From Eubacterium sp. ER2 (GTDB taxonomy: Bacteria; Bacillota; Clostridia; Lachnospirales; Lachnospiraceae): 63,498 nucleotides of DNA. Of the stretch, positions 41,971-51,646 are shown one piece after another. Position 1 is the stretch's first letter. Each line of letters begins with the position of its first letter. The DNA lies in the NCBI RefSeq assembly GCF_000765215.1, contig NZ_JPJE01000034.1, forward strand, positions 1 through 63,498, read 5' to 3'. A program made the translations under genes and the position numbers. The notes beneath the pieces were generated by a model that saw only the letters and a list, made by a program, of their open reading frames with translations, ran no database searches and was not told the origin of the DNA.

Positions 41971-43701
41971 ATGTTTAAAAAGGTTCTGGAATATGCCGGG
42001 GAATACCGCCGGACCACCTATGCGTCCATAGCAGTCATGCTGCTGGGCGTGCTCATGAGCGTACTCCCCTATTTCTCCATCTACCGGCTCATCGCCCCGC
42101 CTCTCACCGGGGAGCTGGCAAATCCCGGTCAGTCCCTTCTGTGGGCGGCGGCCATCGCCCTGTGCGGGGTGCTCTACGCTCTGCTCTACGTGAAGGGCCT
42201 GTCCCTCTCCCACCGGGCTGCCTACAGCACGCTGCGCAATCTCCGGGTCTCCCTGCAGGGCCGCCTGGAAAAGCAGCCCCTGGGAGTCATAAAGGAGAAG
42301 GGCACAGGCACGCTGAAAAAAATGTTCACTGACGACATTGACTCCATCGAGCTCCTGCTGGCCCACGCCCTGCCCGAGGGGCTGGCCAATGTGGCTGTGC
42401 CGTTCTTTGTGTTCATCGCCATGTTCTTCGTAGACTGGAAGCTGGCCCTGCTGTCCCTTTGCTCCCTCCCCCTGGGGCTGGCCGCCATGGGCGCCATGTA
42501 CCAGGCGGGCACCAGCAAGGTGGGGGACTACTACGCCTCAGCCCGGAAGATGAACAACACCATTGTGGAGTACATCAACGGCATGGAGGTGGTGAAGGTC
42601 TTCAACCGGGACGGGGACTCCTACCGGCGCTTTGAGCAGGATGTCCGGGGCTACCGGGATTTCACCCTGGCCTGGTACAAGGTGTGCTGGCCCTGGATGG
42701 CGCTGTACAACAGCATCCTTCCCTGCGTGGCCCTCTTCACCCTTCCTGTGGGTGCCTTCCTTGTCCTGAAAGACTACTCCACCCTGCCGGACCTGGCCCT
42801 GGTGCTCTGCATGTCCTTCGGCACAGGCGCCCCTCTTCTCAGGGCCCTCTCCTTCCTGGCCGCCATGCCCCAGGTGAGCTACAAGATCCATGCCCTGGAG
42901 CAGCTCATGAGCGCCCTGCCCCTCGCCCAGACAGAGGCTCCCTTCTCCGGCAGGGACCACACAGTCACCTTTGACAGGGTACATTTCGCCTACAGAGAGG
43001 AGGTGCTCCACGGCATCTCCCTGACTGTGCCGGAGGGAAGCCTGACCGCCCTGGTTGGGGAGTCCGGCTCCGGGAAATCCACCCTGGCAAAGCTCCTGGT
43101 CCACTACTACGACGTGACCGGCGGGGCAATCCGTTTGGGCGGCCAGGACCTGCGGGACATGAGCCTTCAGGCTCTGAACGACCAGATTTCCTACGTATCC
43201 CAGGAGCAGTTCCTCTTTAACACCAGCCTTCTGGAAAACATTCGCGCAGGCCGCCTGACCGCCACCGACGAGGAGGTCATGGAGGCCGCCAGGAAGGCCC
43301 AGTGCATGGAATTCCTGGACCGGCTGCCGGAGGGCATCCACACCATGGCTGGGGACGGCGGAAAGCAGCTCTCCGGCGGGGAGCGTCAGCGGATCTGCCT
43401 GGCCCGGGCCATCTTAAAGGACGCCCCTGTCATCGTCCTGGACGAGGCCACAGCCAGCGTGGACGCGGACAATGAACAGTACATCCAGGAGGCCATCAGT
43501 GAACTGTGCCGGGGCAAGACCCTGCTGGTCATCGCCCACCGGCTCCACACCATCCGGGACGCAGACCAGATACTGGTCATCCGGGATGGCCGCATCGCCC
43601 AGCGGGGCACCCACGACCTGCTCATGGAGGAAGGCGGTCCCTACCGGGACCTTGTAAGCGCCAGGGAGCAGAGCCAGGGCTGGAACCGCAGGCCGGCTTA
43701 G
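41971..43701 (+). CDS. ABC exporter-type half-transporter without adjacent partner
   Basis: 576 residues: six helices (15-290) and an ATPase with Walker A GESGSGKST, signature LSGGERQR, Walker B VIVLDEATASVD and H-loop IAHRLHT. It resembles the first subunit of the pair at 32869-34653 (GTLKKMFTDDIDSIE, EYINGMEVVKVF). No second ABC gene follows: the next gene is on the other strand. It may act as a homodimer or have lost its partner. Start behind AAAGGAGG. Linked to a TetR regulator. Confidence 0.88.
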   Translation: MFKKVLEYAGEYRRTTYASIAVMLLGVLMSVLPYFSIYRLIAPPLTGELANPGQSLLWAAAIALCGVLYALLYVKGLSLSHRAAYSTLRNLRVSLQGRLEKQPLGVIKEKGTGTLKKMFTDDIDSIELLLAHALPEGLANVAVPFFVFIAMFFVDWKLALLSLCSLPLGLAAMGAMYQAGTSKVGDYYASARKMNNTIVEYINGMEVVKVFNRDGDSYRRFEQDVRGYRDFTLAWYKVCWPWMALYNSILPCVALFTLPVGAFLVLKDYSTLPDLALVLCMSFGTGAPLLRALSFLAAMPQVSYKIHALEQLMSALPLAQTEAPFSGRDHTVTFDRVHFAYREEVLHGISLTVPEGSLTALVGESGSGKSTLAKLLVHYYDVTGGAIRLGGQDLRDMSLQALNDQISYVSQEQFLFNTSLLENIRAGRLTATDEEVMEAARKAQCMEFLDRLPEGIHTMAGDGGKQLSGGERQRICLARAILKDAPVIVLDEATASVDADNEQYIQEAISELCRGKTLLVIAHRLHTIRDADQILVIRDGRIAQRGTHDLLMEEGGPYRDLVSAREQSQGWNRRPA

Positions 43702-43910
43702 AAACAAGCGGCCCAGGATCTCACCCCAGGGCCGCAGCAAGACAGGACAGGGCGCCTGGAACTTTGTTCCCGTCGCCCTGCATCCGTCCACTGCCCCCGC
43801 CGGCTTCTCGTCTGTAAACAGGATAGCAACCGGATAAAGTCAGAATTTTAATTTCTCACACAACACACTCTTCATACAGACCTCCGTCAGATTTTTCTTT
43901 CTGCTTAAGA

Positions 43911-44543
43911 TTACATATCTAAGATCTCAGCCTTATCCCCTTCCACAAGTATGGCCTGCTCATCCGTAATGACCTTCAAATCCAGCTTGTCTCCATATGT
44001 CTCAATGATCTTCCGTGCCCCCTCCCCCATCTCTTCGTTGTCCAGGTGGGGAACCACATAGAAATCCACCAGTCCGAGGGCGGAATAGGTTTCAAGCTCC
44101 GGGGCCTTCTCCGGGGCGTCCATAAGATCACAGTATCCGATGTCCGGGCAGGCCACGACAGCACCCGCCGACTCGCCTATGTACAGCTTGCCCTGCTCCA
44201 CCTCCCGGATCAGCAGTCTGTCCGCTCCGCTCCTTTTCAGCTCCTGCAGCAGGAAAAAGGTATTGCCCCCACCCACAAAGATCAGGTCATTCTCTGTCAG
44301 ACTGTGGAAAATCTTTTCCCGGGAGGCAGCGGAGACATCCAGCACGTCCACCTTAAGTCCCAGGCTTTCCAGCATTTCCGTCTCTTCCTTTATCATTCCG
44401 TTTACGATGGCCGCATCGCCGTCCGCTTCCCCTATAATCGCCGTGGGGATGTACGACACCGTTTTTCCCCCAAGGTCAGGCTCCTCTCTCTTTAAAGTCT
44501 CCAAGACCCGATGCATCATGGAGACCAGTAAAATCTTCTTCAT
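43911..44543 (-). CDS. peptidase E-like (S51) peptidase
   Basis: 210-residue cytoplasmic peptidase. The class-I glutamine-amidotransferase-like fold shows LIFVGGGNTFFLLQEL (86-101) and the nucleophile elbow YIGESAGAVV with Ser125; His in VVPHLDN is a likely partner. Peptidase E cleaves Asp-X dipeptides, while S51 relatives include cyanophycinase. ATG 44543 (MKKILLVSM) was chosen by family start, with GGGAG upstream. The next gene on the strand is a metallo-beta-lactamase-fold protein 26 nt upstream, so both may be co-transcribed. Confidence 0.85.
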   Translation of the reverse strand: MKKILLVSMMHRVLETLKREEPDLGGKTVSYIPTAIIGEADGDAAIVNGMIKEETEMLESLGLKVDVLDVSAASREKIFHSLTENDLIFVGGGNTFFLLQELKRSGADRLLIREVEQGKLYIGESAGAVVACPDIGYCDLMDAPEKAPELETYSALGLVDFYVVPHLDNEEMGEGARKIIETYGDKLDLKVITDEQAILVEGDKAEILDM

Positions 44544-44569
44544 ATTCTCCCTGTGCTCCTTACATTCTT

Positions 44570-45241
44570 CTATTTGTCGTAATAAAACTCCGTCCATTTT
44601 CCCCGATATGACAGGCAGGGAAGGGAGGGATGCTTCGTCCCCTTCAGTGTGCCCTTTTTCAGCTCCACGGCGTCCTCCAGGTTTCTCCTGATATATTCGG
44701 GTTCAACCGGATACGGGTGATGGCAGGGGATAATCGTCTCCACCTGGTCTGCCAGGGCGCACAGCTTTTTCTGGCTCTCTATGTACAGGTCCAGACTGCG
44801 ATGATCCCCAAACATGAAAATCGGCCCGCCCTTCTGTACAGAGTCGCCGGGCAGAAGCAGCTTTCTCTCCCGGTCCAGAAGCGCCACGCTCCCGTATGTA
44901 TGGCCCGGTATCTCGACCACCTCCAGGCAGTAGCCGCCGCACAGAAAGACATCCCCCTCCTCCAGAGGCTTCAGGGACACCCTGTCTTTTACCAGATGCC
45001 AGTCCGCCCTGTGGAGAAATCCTTCTCCAAAATCCTTCAGCCCTCCTGCATGGTCCACATCCCCGTGAGTCAGGACGACTCTCACCGGCAGGCTTGTAAG
45101 CCTTCTGACTGCCTGGTGCACCTGGCCGTCCGCAAATCCTGTGTCGATCAGAAGTGCCTCCTCCCCTGTGATCAGGAACTGCCGCACCCGTCCGTCATCC
45201 AGTATATAAAAATTTTCCATAAACAGCTTTACATTTGTCAT
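44570..45241 (-). CDS. metallo-beta-lactamase-fold hydrolase
   Basis: 223-residue hydrolase of the glyoxalase II/MBL superfamily. LLIDTGFADG (30-39), the metal motif THGDVDHAGG (His59, Asp61, Asp63, His64), GHTYGSVALLD near 115, LLLPGDSVQKGG near 130 and a late IIPCHHP. In the HxHxDH motif the second His is Asp here (HxDxDH), a variant known in some family branches, so metal binding may differ. ATG 45241 has GGAGGG at 6 nt. Substrate unknown. Confidence 0.82.
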   Translation of the reverse strand: MTNVKLFMENFYILDDGRVRQFLITGEEALLIDTGFADGQVHQAVRRLTSLPVRVVLTHGDVDHAGGLKDFGEGFLHRADWHLVKDRVSLKPLEEGDVFLCGGYCLEVVEIPGHTYGSVALLDRERKLLLPGDSVQKGGPIFMFGDHRSLDLYIESQKKLCALADQVETIIPCHHPYPVEPEYIRRNLEDAVELKKGTLKGTKHPSLPCLSYRGKWTEFYYDK

Positions 45242-45356
45242 GGGCAACCCTCCTTTTACTGCTCTTTCTATACCTAATCCTGCTTATATTGTAACATTCC
45301 GCTCAAACAGCTGTCCACAAATTCACCAATGTGCCCGCTTTATTTTCCAGCGGCCT

Positions 45357-45692
45357 GCCCTGGAGTGCGAGACCGTGATGCTGAACATTAACTACGGGCA
45401 CAACAGGGCCCTGATGGAGAAGTGCCGCCGTCTGAAGGAGTACGCTGTCTTCGTGAACACAGTCCGGGAGAACCTGAAGCGGCCGCTCCCCCTCAGGGAG
45501 GCAGTTTCAGCGGCAGTGGATACATGCATTGAAAACAATGTGCTGAGGGATATTCTGCTGGAGCAAAAAGCGGAGGTGATCCAGAAGAAGCTGGCAAAGG
45601 GCAAATCTGTAGAGACTATTGCCGGGGAACTGGAGGTGGACACGGATACGGTGAGAAGCCTGCGGATACTCCATAAAAATCCCGATTTCTAA
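45357..45692 (+). pseudogene. C-terminal remnant of an Rpn/PD-(D/E)XK transposase-like gene
   Basis: The frame from about 45357 reads ECETVMLNINYGHN, then the helical tail RENLKRPLPLREAVSAAVDTCIENNVL and QKAEVIQKKLAKGKSVETIAGELEV, the conserved C-terminus of the Rpn/YhgA-like nuclease family frequent in Lachnospiraceae. The N-terminal nuclease domain (about 200 residues) is missing; the sequence before it is the MBL gene's promoter region. Hence a 5'-truncated relic. The ATG at 45240 in this frame is fortuitous. Confidence 0.65.
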
Positions 45693-45704
45693 AAAAGGTT
45701 CTAA

Positions 45705-45749
45705 AAAACACAGGGCACCTGGAATGTACTTCCAAATACCCTGTGTTTT
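45705..45749. terminator. bidirectional terminator at polC 3' end
   Basis: AAAACACAGGG (45705-45715) and CCCTGTGTTTT (45739-45749) perfect stem with A and T runs outside. It serves polC on the reverse strand. Confidence 0.85.
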
Positions 45750-45783
45750 ATTTACTGTGTTGTTATTTATATTTTTATTTATT

Positions 45784-48700
45784 CTACCATGTATCAAACA
45801 GAGAGAGCTGATTGCTCTCCGGCAGATCCCCGAAAAGTCCCAGGTCATTCATCAGGTCAATGACTGTCTTGCTGACCTTGGTCCTCTGGCGGAAATCGTC
45901 TCTGCTCAGGTATGGGCCCTGCTCAGAGGCAGCCTCCACGGCCTCGGCAGCCTTGTCACCCATTCCTTCGATACTGGAAAGGGGCGGCATCAGCTTGCCG
46001 TCCACGATCTGGAAACGGGAGGCCTTTGCCTTGTAAATGTCAATGGGGACAAACTCAAAGCCCCTGGCGTACATCTCCTGTACAATGCGCATGTCCTTCA
46101 GGGTATCCTGCTCCTTCTTGCTCAAAGAGTCCTTCCGTCTCTCGTAATCCTTGATATAGAAATTCAGCTGCTCCTTTCCCTGGCACATGAGCTCATAGGA
46201 GAAGGCGTCCGCACGGATCCCAAAGTAGGCCGCATAGTAGGCCAGCGGATAGTTGATCTTGCAGTAGGCGATCCGGTAGGCCATCATGACATAGGCAGCT
46301 GCGTGAGCCTTGGGGAACATGTATTTGATCTTCTCGCAGGAGCCGATGTACCAGTCCGGCACACCGTGCTCTGTCATATCCTTCTTAAAGTCCGGCCACT
46401 CCTTGCATTTCCCCTTTGCCACGGTTCCCTTTCTGACGCGCTCCATGATGGTAAATGACTCCTCGCTGTCCATCCCCTTGTTGATGAGGTAGGTCATGAT
46501 GTCGTCTCGGGTACAGATAGCTGTGGAAATGGTGGCCTGACCGCTCAGGATCAGATCCTGGGCATTGTTCAGCCACACGTCCGTCCCGTGGGACAGACCG
46601 GAGATACGGATCAGGTCTGAGAGGGTCTGGGGTTTGGTGTCCACCACCATCTGGATAACAAAGTCCGTTCCGAACTCCGGGATACCCAGACAGCCCACCG
46701 GGCAGCCCCCGATGTCAGAGGGCTTGATACCCAGAGCCTCGGTACTCTGGAACAGGCTCATCACACCGGGGTCGTCCAGAGGAATTTTTGTGGCATCAAA
46801 CCGATTGTCCGTCTCATTGTACTCATTATCCATAGCAGGAGAGCTGATGTACTCCTCCAGCGTCTTGATCATGGTGGGATCATCGTGTCCCAGAATATCC
46901 AGCTTCAGCAGGTTGTGGTCAATGGAGTGGTAGTCGAAGTGAGTGGTCACGATGTCCGTGCTCATATCATTGGCCGGGTGCTGCACCGGGGTAAAGGAAT
47001 TGATATCCTCCCCCAGGGGCAGGACAATGATACCTCCCGGGTGCTGGCCGGTGCTCCTGCGAATGCCGGTACAGCCCTGGACGATCCTGTCGATCTCGCA
47101 GGTCCGCTTTCTCTGTCCCCGCTCCTCAAAATAATTTTTCACAAATCCGAAGGCCGTCTTGTCCGCCAGGGTTCCGATGGTGCCGGCCCGGTAGGTCTGA
47201 CCGTCTCCGAAGATGACCTCCGTGTATTTGTGGGCATTGCTCTGATAGTCTCCGGAGAAGTTCAGGTCGATATCCGGCTCCTTGTTTCCCTTAAATCCGA
47301 GGAAAGTCTCAAAGGGAATGTCAAATCCGTCTTTTATGAGCATCTCCCCGCACACCGGACACTTCTTGTCCGGCATGTCCATCCCGCAGCCCCCGGCGTA
47401 CCTGCGCACCTCATCGGAGGTGAAATCGCTATAGTGACACTTGGGGCAGTAATAGTGAGGACTCAGGGGATTGACCTCCGTAATTCCCGCCATGGTGGCC
47501 ACAAAGGAGGAGCCAACCGATCCACGGGAGCCTACCAGGTAGCCGTCCTCGTTGGACTTCCACACCAGCTTCTGGGCGATAATGTACATCACGGCAAAGC
47601 CGTTGGAGATGATGGAGTTCAGCTCTCTCTCCAGACGCTCCGTCACCACCTCCGGCAGATCCTCCCCGTACATCTCGTGGGCCTTGTTATAGCAGATGTC
47701 CCTCAGCATCTGATCCGAGTTGGGGATCACCGGCGGACACTTGTCCGGACGGACAGGAGCAATCTTCTCCACCCAGTCCGCGATCATGTTTGGGTTGTCG
47801 ATGACCACCTCTTTTGCCTTGGCAGATCCCAGGTATTCAAACTCAGCCAGCATCTCGTCTGTCGACCGCAGATAGAGAGGAGCCTGGTTGTCAGCATCTG
47901 AAAAGCCCTTCCCGGCCATGATGATCCGGCGGTAGACCTCATCCTCCGGATCCAGGAAATGGACGTCACAGGTTGCCACCACGGGCTTGTTGAACTTCTC
48001 CCCAAGCCGGATGATCTGCCTGTTGATCTCCTTTAAATCCTCCTCCGAGTGAACCTTGGACACTCTGTCGCTGTCGATCATAAAGGCGTTGTTCCCCAGA
48101 GGCTGGATCTCCAGGTAATCATAGTAGTCTACAATGCGGGCGATCCGCTCCTCGGACTTGTCGTCCAGAATGGCCTGGTAGAGCTCTCCGGCCTCGCAGG
48201 CGCTTCCCAGGATCAGTCCCTCCCTGTACCTGGAAAATTCGCTCTTTGGAATCCTTGGATGCCGGGCAAAATAATCCAGGTGGGACTTGGAGATCAGGGT
48301 GTAGAGGTTGGTCCTTCCAATGTCATTCCTGGCCAGGATGATGGCGTGGTAGGAGGGCATCTTCCGGACTGCGTCCGCATTGTTCTTCACGCCGAACCGG
48401 TTCAGCTCCTTCAAGGTATAAATGTCCCTCTCGGCCAGCATCTCCACAAATTTTTCAAAGATTTCCGCCGTAGCTCCCGCATCGTCCACCGCCCGGTGAT
48501 GATTTTCCAGTGAAATGTTCAGGGCCTTTGCCACAATATTCAGCTTGAATCTGGACAGGGTAGGCAGGAGCACTCTGGCCATGGCCACTGTGTCCACAGA
48601 GGTAAAATCCGGCTGGATGTCCTCATAGCGGCAGTTCTGCTCGATAAAGCTGACATCAAAGGAGGCGTTGTGGGCCACCAGCACGCCGTCCCCCACAAAT

Positions 48701-50424
48701 TCCAGGAATCTGGGCAGCACCTCCTCAATGGGAGGGGCGTCTAAAACCATGGCGTCCGTGATGCTGGTGAGCTGGGTGATCTTAAAGGGAATGGGGATCT
48801 GGGGATTTACAAAGGTGCTGAACCTCTCCGTTATTTTCCCCTTCTCCACCTTCACGGCCCCGATCTCAATAATCTTGTCCTTGATGGGGCTGAAGCCCGT
48901 CGTCTCCAGGTCAAAGACGATAAAGGTCCCCTGCAGATCCTGTCCCTTCTCGTTGACCGCCACGTCGGACAGGTCGTCCACCAGATAGGCCTCCACTCCG
49001 TAGATGACCTTGAAGGGGTCGTCCTTATCCAGCGTCTCTATGTAGTGGTTGGCGTCTGTAAACGCCTGCACCCCCCCGTGATCCGTGATGGCGATGGCCT
49101 TGTGTCCCCAGTCGTGGGCCCTCTTCACAATATCCTTTACCTCGGAGACCCCGTCCATGTCGCTCATCTTTGTGTGGCAGTGGAGCTCCACCCGCTTCTC
49201 CGGGGCTGTGTCCTTCCTTGTGACCGTAAAGTCCGGGATTTTCCGGATGCCTGTGACAGAGCCGATGGTCAGCTCACCGTCAAATTTATCGATGGTGGTG
49301 ACTCCCTTGATCTTCAGGAACGCCCCCATCTTGATGTCCTGGAGTATGTCCGCCAGCTGGTCATTGCGGACAAACATCTTCACCATGATGGTGTCCGTGA
49401 AATCCGTCACCGCGTACATGATGATGGTCTTCTCATTGCGGATCTCTCTCGTGTCAAAGCTGATGACCTTGCCCCGGATGGTGATCTCTCCCATCTCGCT
49501 GACCACTTCCTTCAGCTCAATAGCCGCATCGTCAAAATCCCGGCCGTAAATGACATTGGGATCGTCGGATTTGCGGTAGGAAGAAAATTCCCGTTTCCGG
49601 AAGCCGCCGTTTCCCTTGGAGAAACCGCCCCGGGAGCCACCTCCCGTGAAGCCGCCCTTTGCATCTCTCTTAAGACCGCCGTTTGAGCCGCCTTTTGCGC
49701 TGCCCTTTGAGCCGGCTTTGGAGGCAACCCTCTCTCCGGATCCCTCTCCTGTCTTTTTCAGGGAGTCAGGAGCGCCCGCCGTCTCCTCTCCAAAGGCGGC
49801 GTCCTCCTCCGCGGATTTTTCCCGCAGAAGCCGCTCCTTCCTGAGGGCCTGGTTTCTCTCCACAATGGCGTCCACTTCCTGCCGCAGCTTCAGGTCATTG
49901 TACTTCAGGCTGCTCTCTTTGGGCTTCTCGTAGACCACCCGCACCTCCACAGGCACGTGGAACCGGTCGTTGAACACAGAGGTCAGAAGCTCCACTACAG
50001 AGTCTTTTTTCCCCTGCGCTACCACCGTATCCTGGAGAGTCAGGCACATAATGTTGCCGTCCTCAAATGAATAGCGGGATGTCTGAAGCATGTTCCGCTC
50101 CACCACGCTTTTTTGCTCCGCCTCCAGGAGAAGGCTGTCGTAGTACTCCCGCATCAGATTTTCCGGCGTGTACTGGGCGGAGAGCTGATAGTCCTCCCAC
50201 ACCTCGATGCGGACGGGCACTCTGCCGAAAAGCTGCTCCTTGATCATCCTCTCCAGCTCGTAGATCCGCCTCTTCTTGATCAGATGCCGGCTGAAAATGT
50301 GCACGCGTATAAAATCCCTTGCGGAGTTGGAGGCCACCTTTGTCACCTCCACCTCCCCAAGGAGCATTTTCATTTCTTCATTTACCTTTAAAGTCGGAAA
50401 CACTTCAAAAAACAGTTTACTCAT
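45784..50424 (-). CDS. polC: DNA polymerase III PolC
   Basis: Main replicative polymerase of low-GC Gram-positives, 1546 residues. Order: N-terminal domains (1-200), a Gly/Ser/Lys-rich linker (about 205-285), OB fold (GEITIRGKVISFDTREI), PHP domain (HCHTKMSDMDG), the inserted DEDDh exonuclease (FDLETTGF ... HNASFDVSFI ... HHRAVDDA), second PHP half, then palm (PDIDLNFSGD), fingers and HhH regions. ATG 50424 (MSKLFFEVF) overlaps the end of ispG by 8 nt, suggesting coupling. The linker is unusually glycine-rich (RGGF/GGF repeats). Confidence 0.97.
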   Translation of the reverse strand: MSKLFFEVFPTLKVNEEMKMLLGEVEVTKVASNSARDFIRVHIFSRHLIKKRRIYELERMIKEQLFGRVPVRIEVWEDYQLSAQYTPENLMREYYDSLLLEAEQKSVVERNMLQTSRYSFEDGNIMCLTLQDTVVAQGKKDSVVELLTSVFNDRFHVPVEVRVVYEKPKESSLKYNDLKLRQEVDAIVERNQALRKERLLREKSAEEDAAFGEETAGAPDSLKKTGEGSGERVASKAGSKGSAKGGSNGGLKRDAKGGFTGGGSRGGFSKGNGGFRKREFSSYRKSDDPNVIYGRDFDDAAIELKEVVSEMGEITIRGKVISFDTREIRNEKTIIMYAVTDFTDTIMVKMFVRNDQLADILQDIKMGAFLKIKGVTTIDKFDGELTIGSVTGIRKIPDFTVTRKDTAPEKRVELHCHTKMSDMDGVSEVKDIVKRAHDWGHKAIAITDHGGVQAFTDANHYIETLDKDDPFKVIYGVEAYLVDDLSDVAVNEKGQDLQGTFIVFDLETTGFSPIKDKIIEIGAVKVEKGKITERFSTFVNPQIPIPFKITQLTSITDAMVLDAPPIEEVLPRFLEFVGDGVLVAHNASFDVSFIEQNCRYEDIQPDFTSVDTVAMARVLLPTLSRFKLNIVAKALNISLENHHRAVDDAGATAEIFEKFVEMLAERDIYTLKELNRFGVKNNADAVRKMPSYHAIILARNDIGRTNLYTLISKSHLDYFARHPRIPKSEFSRYREGLILGSACEAGELYQAILDDKSEERIARIVDYYDYLEIQPLGNNAFMIDSDRVSKVHSEEDLKEINRQIIRLGEKFNKPVVATCDVHFLDPEDEVYRRIIMAGKGFSDADNQAPLYLRSTDEMLAEFEYLGSAKAKEVVIDNPNMIADWVEKIAPVRPDKCPPVIPNSDQMLRDICYNKAHEMYGEDLPEVVTERLERELNSIISNGFAVMYIIAQKLVWKSNEDGYLVGSRGSVGSSFVATMAGITEVNPLSPHYYCPKCHYSDFTSDEVRRYAGGCGMDMPDKKCPVCGEMLIKDGFDIPFETFLGFKGNKEPDIDLNFSGDYQSNAHKYTEVIFGDGQTYRAGTIGTLADKTAFGFVKNYFEERGQRKRTCEIDRIVQGCTGIRRSTGQHPGGIIVLPLGEDINSFTPVQHPANDMSTDIVTTHFDYHSIDHNLLKLDILGHDDPTMIKTLEEYISSPAMDNEYNETDNRFDATKIPLDDPGVMSLFQSTEALGIKPSDIGGCPVGCLGIPEFGTDFVIQMVVDTKPQTLSDLIRISGLSHGTDVWLNNAQDLILSGQATISTAICTRDDIMTYLINKGMDSEESFTIMERVRKGTVAKGKCKEWPDFKKDMTEHGVPDWYIGSCEKIKYMFPKAHAAAYVMMAYRIAYCKINYPLAYYAAYFGIRADAFSYELMCQGKEQLNFYIKDYERRKDSLSKKEQDTLKDMRIVQEMYARGFEFVPIDIYKAKASRFQIVDGKLMPPLSSIEGMGDKAAEAVEAASEQGPYLSRDDFRQRTKVSKTVIDLMNDLGLFGDLPESNQLSLFDTW

Positions 50425-51472
50425 TCCAGTGTTCAAGCTCCCATCTCAGTGTGTCCAGCAGTTCTTCTTCCTTTACCTTTTTGACAATCTCACCCTTTTT
50501 GATGAGCAGGCCTTCTCCGATGCCGCCGGCAATGCCGATATCGGCCTCCTTCGCCTCGCCTGGGCCGTTGACCACGCAGCCCATGACCGCCACCTTGATG
50601 TCGAGGGGAATGTCAGCCACCATCTGCTCCACCTTATTGGCAAGGCCGATGAGGTCGATCTTCGTCCTTCCGCAGGTGGGGCAGGAGACAACCTCAATGC
50701 CTCCCTTTCTGAGGCCAAGCGTCCGGAGGATGAGCCTGGCGCTCTTAATCTCCTCCACAGGATCCCCTGTCAGGGAGACCCGGATAGTGTCCCCGATACC
50801 CTGACTCAGGATGAGCGCAAGGCCGATGGAGGACTTGATGTTTCCGGACATAAGAGTGCCCGACTCCGTAATGCCCACGTGGAGCGGATAAGGACACTCC
50901 CTGGCGATCAGCTCATGGGCCTTCACGCACATCAGCACATCCGAGGACTTGATGCTGACCACCAGGTTGTCGTAGCCCATCCCCTCGATCATATGTACCT
51001 TGTCCAGGGCGCTCTCCACAATGCCCTCAGCCGTGACGCCGCCGTATTTTTCCACCAGCTCCTTCTCCAGGGAGCCGCTGTTGACACCCACCCGGATGGG
51101 GATCTCTCTCTCCTTCGCCTTCTCCACCACCATCCGGACCCGATCCTCTGAGCCGATATTGCCGGGGTTGATGCGGATCTTATCTGCCCCATTTTCAATG
51201 GCTGCGATGGCCAGCCTGTAGTCAAAGTGAATGTCCGCCACAAGGGGAATGTGAATATGCTTCTTGATCTCCCCAAGCGCCAGGGCCGCCTCCTGAGTGG
51301 GCACGGCGCAGCGGATGATCTCGCACCCCGCCTTCTCCAGGCGGAGGATCTGGGCCACTGTAGCCTCCACATCCTCTGTCTTCGTGTTGGTCATGGACTG
51401 GATGGCAATGGGGTGGCCGCCGCCGATCCACACATCGCCTATTCTGATCTGTTTTGTCTCATTTCGTGTCAT
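50417..51472 (-). CDS. ispG: (E)-4-hydroxy-3-methylbut-2-enyl-diphosphate synthase
   Basis: 351-residue 4Fe-4S enzyme of the MEP isoprenoid pathway (GcpE), converting MEcPP to HMBPP. TIM-barrel part starts IRIGDVWIGGGHPIAIQSMTNT; C-terminal cluster ligands are CPTCGR (two Cys) and Cys in VMGCVVNGPGE. Located immediately before polC with an 8-nt overlap, a conserved order in clostridia. Confidence 0.96.
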   Translation of the reverse strand: MTRNETKQIRIGDVWIGGGHPIAIQSMTNTKTEDVEATVAQILRLEKAGCEIIRCAVPTQEAALALGEIKKHIHIPLVADIHFDYRLAIAAIENGADKIRINPGNIGSEDRVRMVVEKAKEREIPIRVGVNSGSLEKELVEKYGGVTAEGIVESALDKVHMIEGMGYDNLVVSIKSSDVLMCVKAHELIARECPYPLHVGITESGTLMSGNIKSSIGLALILSQGIGDTIRVSLTGDPVEEIKSARLILRTLGLRKGGIEVVSCPTCGRTKIDLIGLANKVEQMVADIPLDIKVAVMGCVVNGPGEAKEADIGIAGGIGEGLLIKKGEIVKKVKEEELLDTLRWELEHWNE

Positions 51473-51646
51473 AACCGTTCTCCTTCTTTACAAATACTGC
51501 TTTTCAAATGTAGCTCTTCTCATCAGAACAGGGCGGGGCTTCCCGCCTCCGCTTACCCGCAGAATAAAAAGGGGCCCTCTCCTTCGCCCCCGGCTCAGCC
51601 CCGGACCGTCAAAGAGGAACCCTGTGTCTGTCTGCGCCTGTGCTGC

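Noticed and set aside
43706-43745. GCGGCCC...GGGCCGC stem after the lone ABC gene as terminator
   Set aside because: The stem forms but no T run follows; not strong enough to annotate.
45240-45356. ATG at 45240 as start of the Rpn-type protein
   Set aside because: The codons before 45357 overlap the MBL gene promoter and do not resemble the family.
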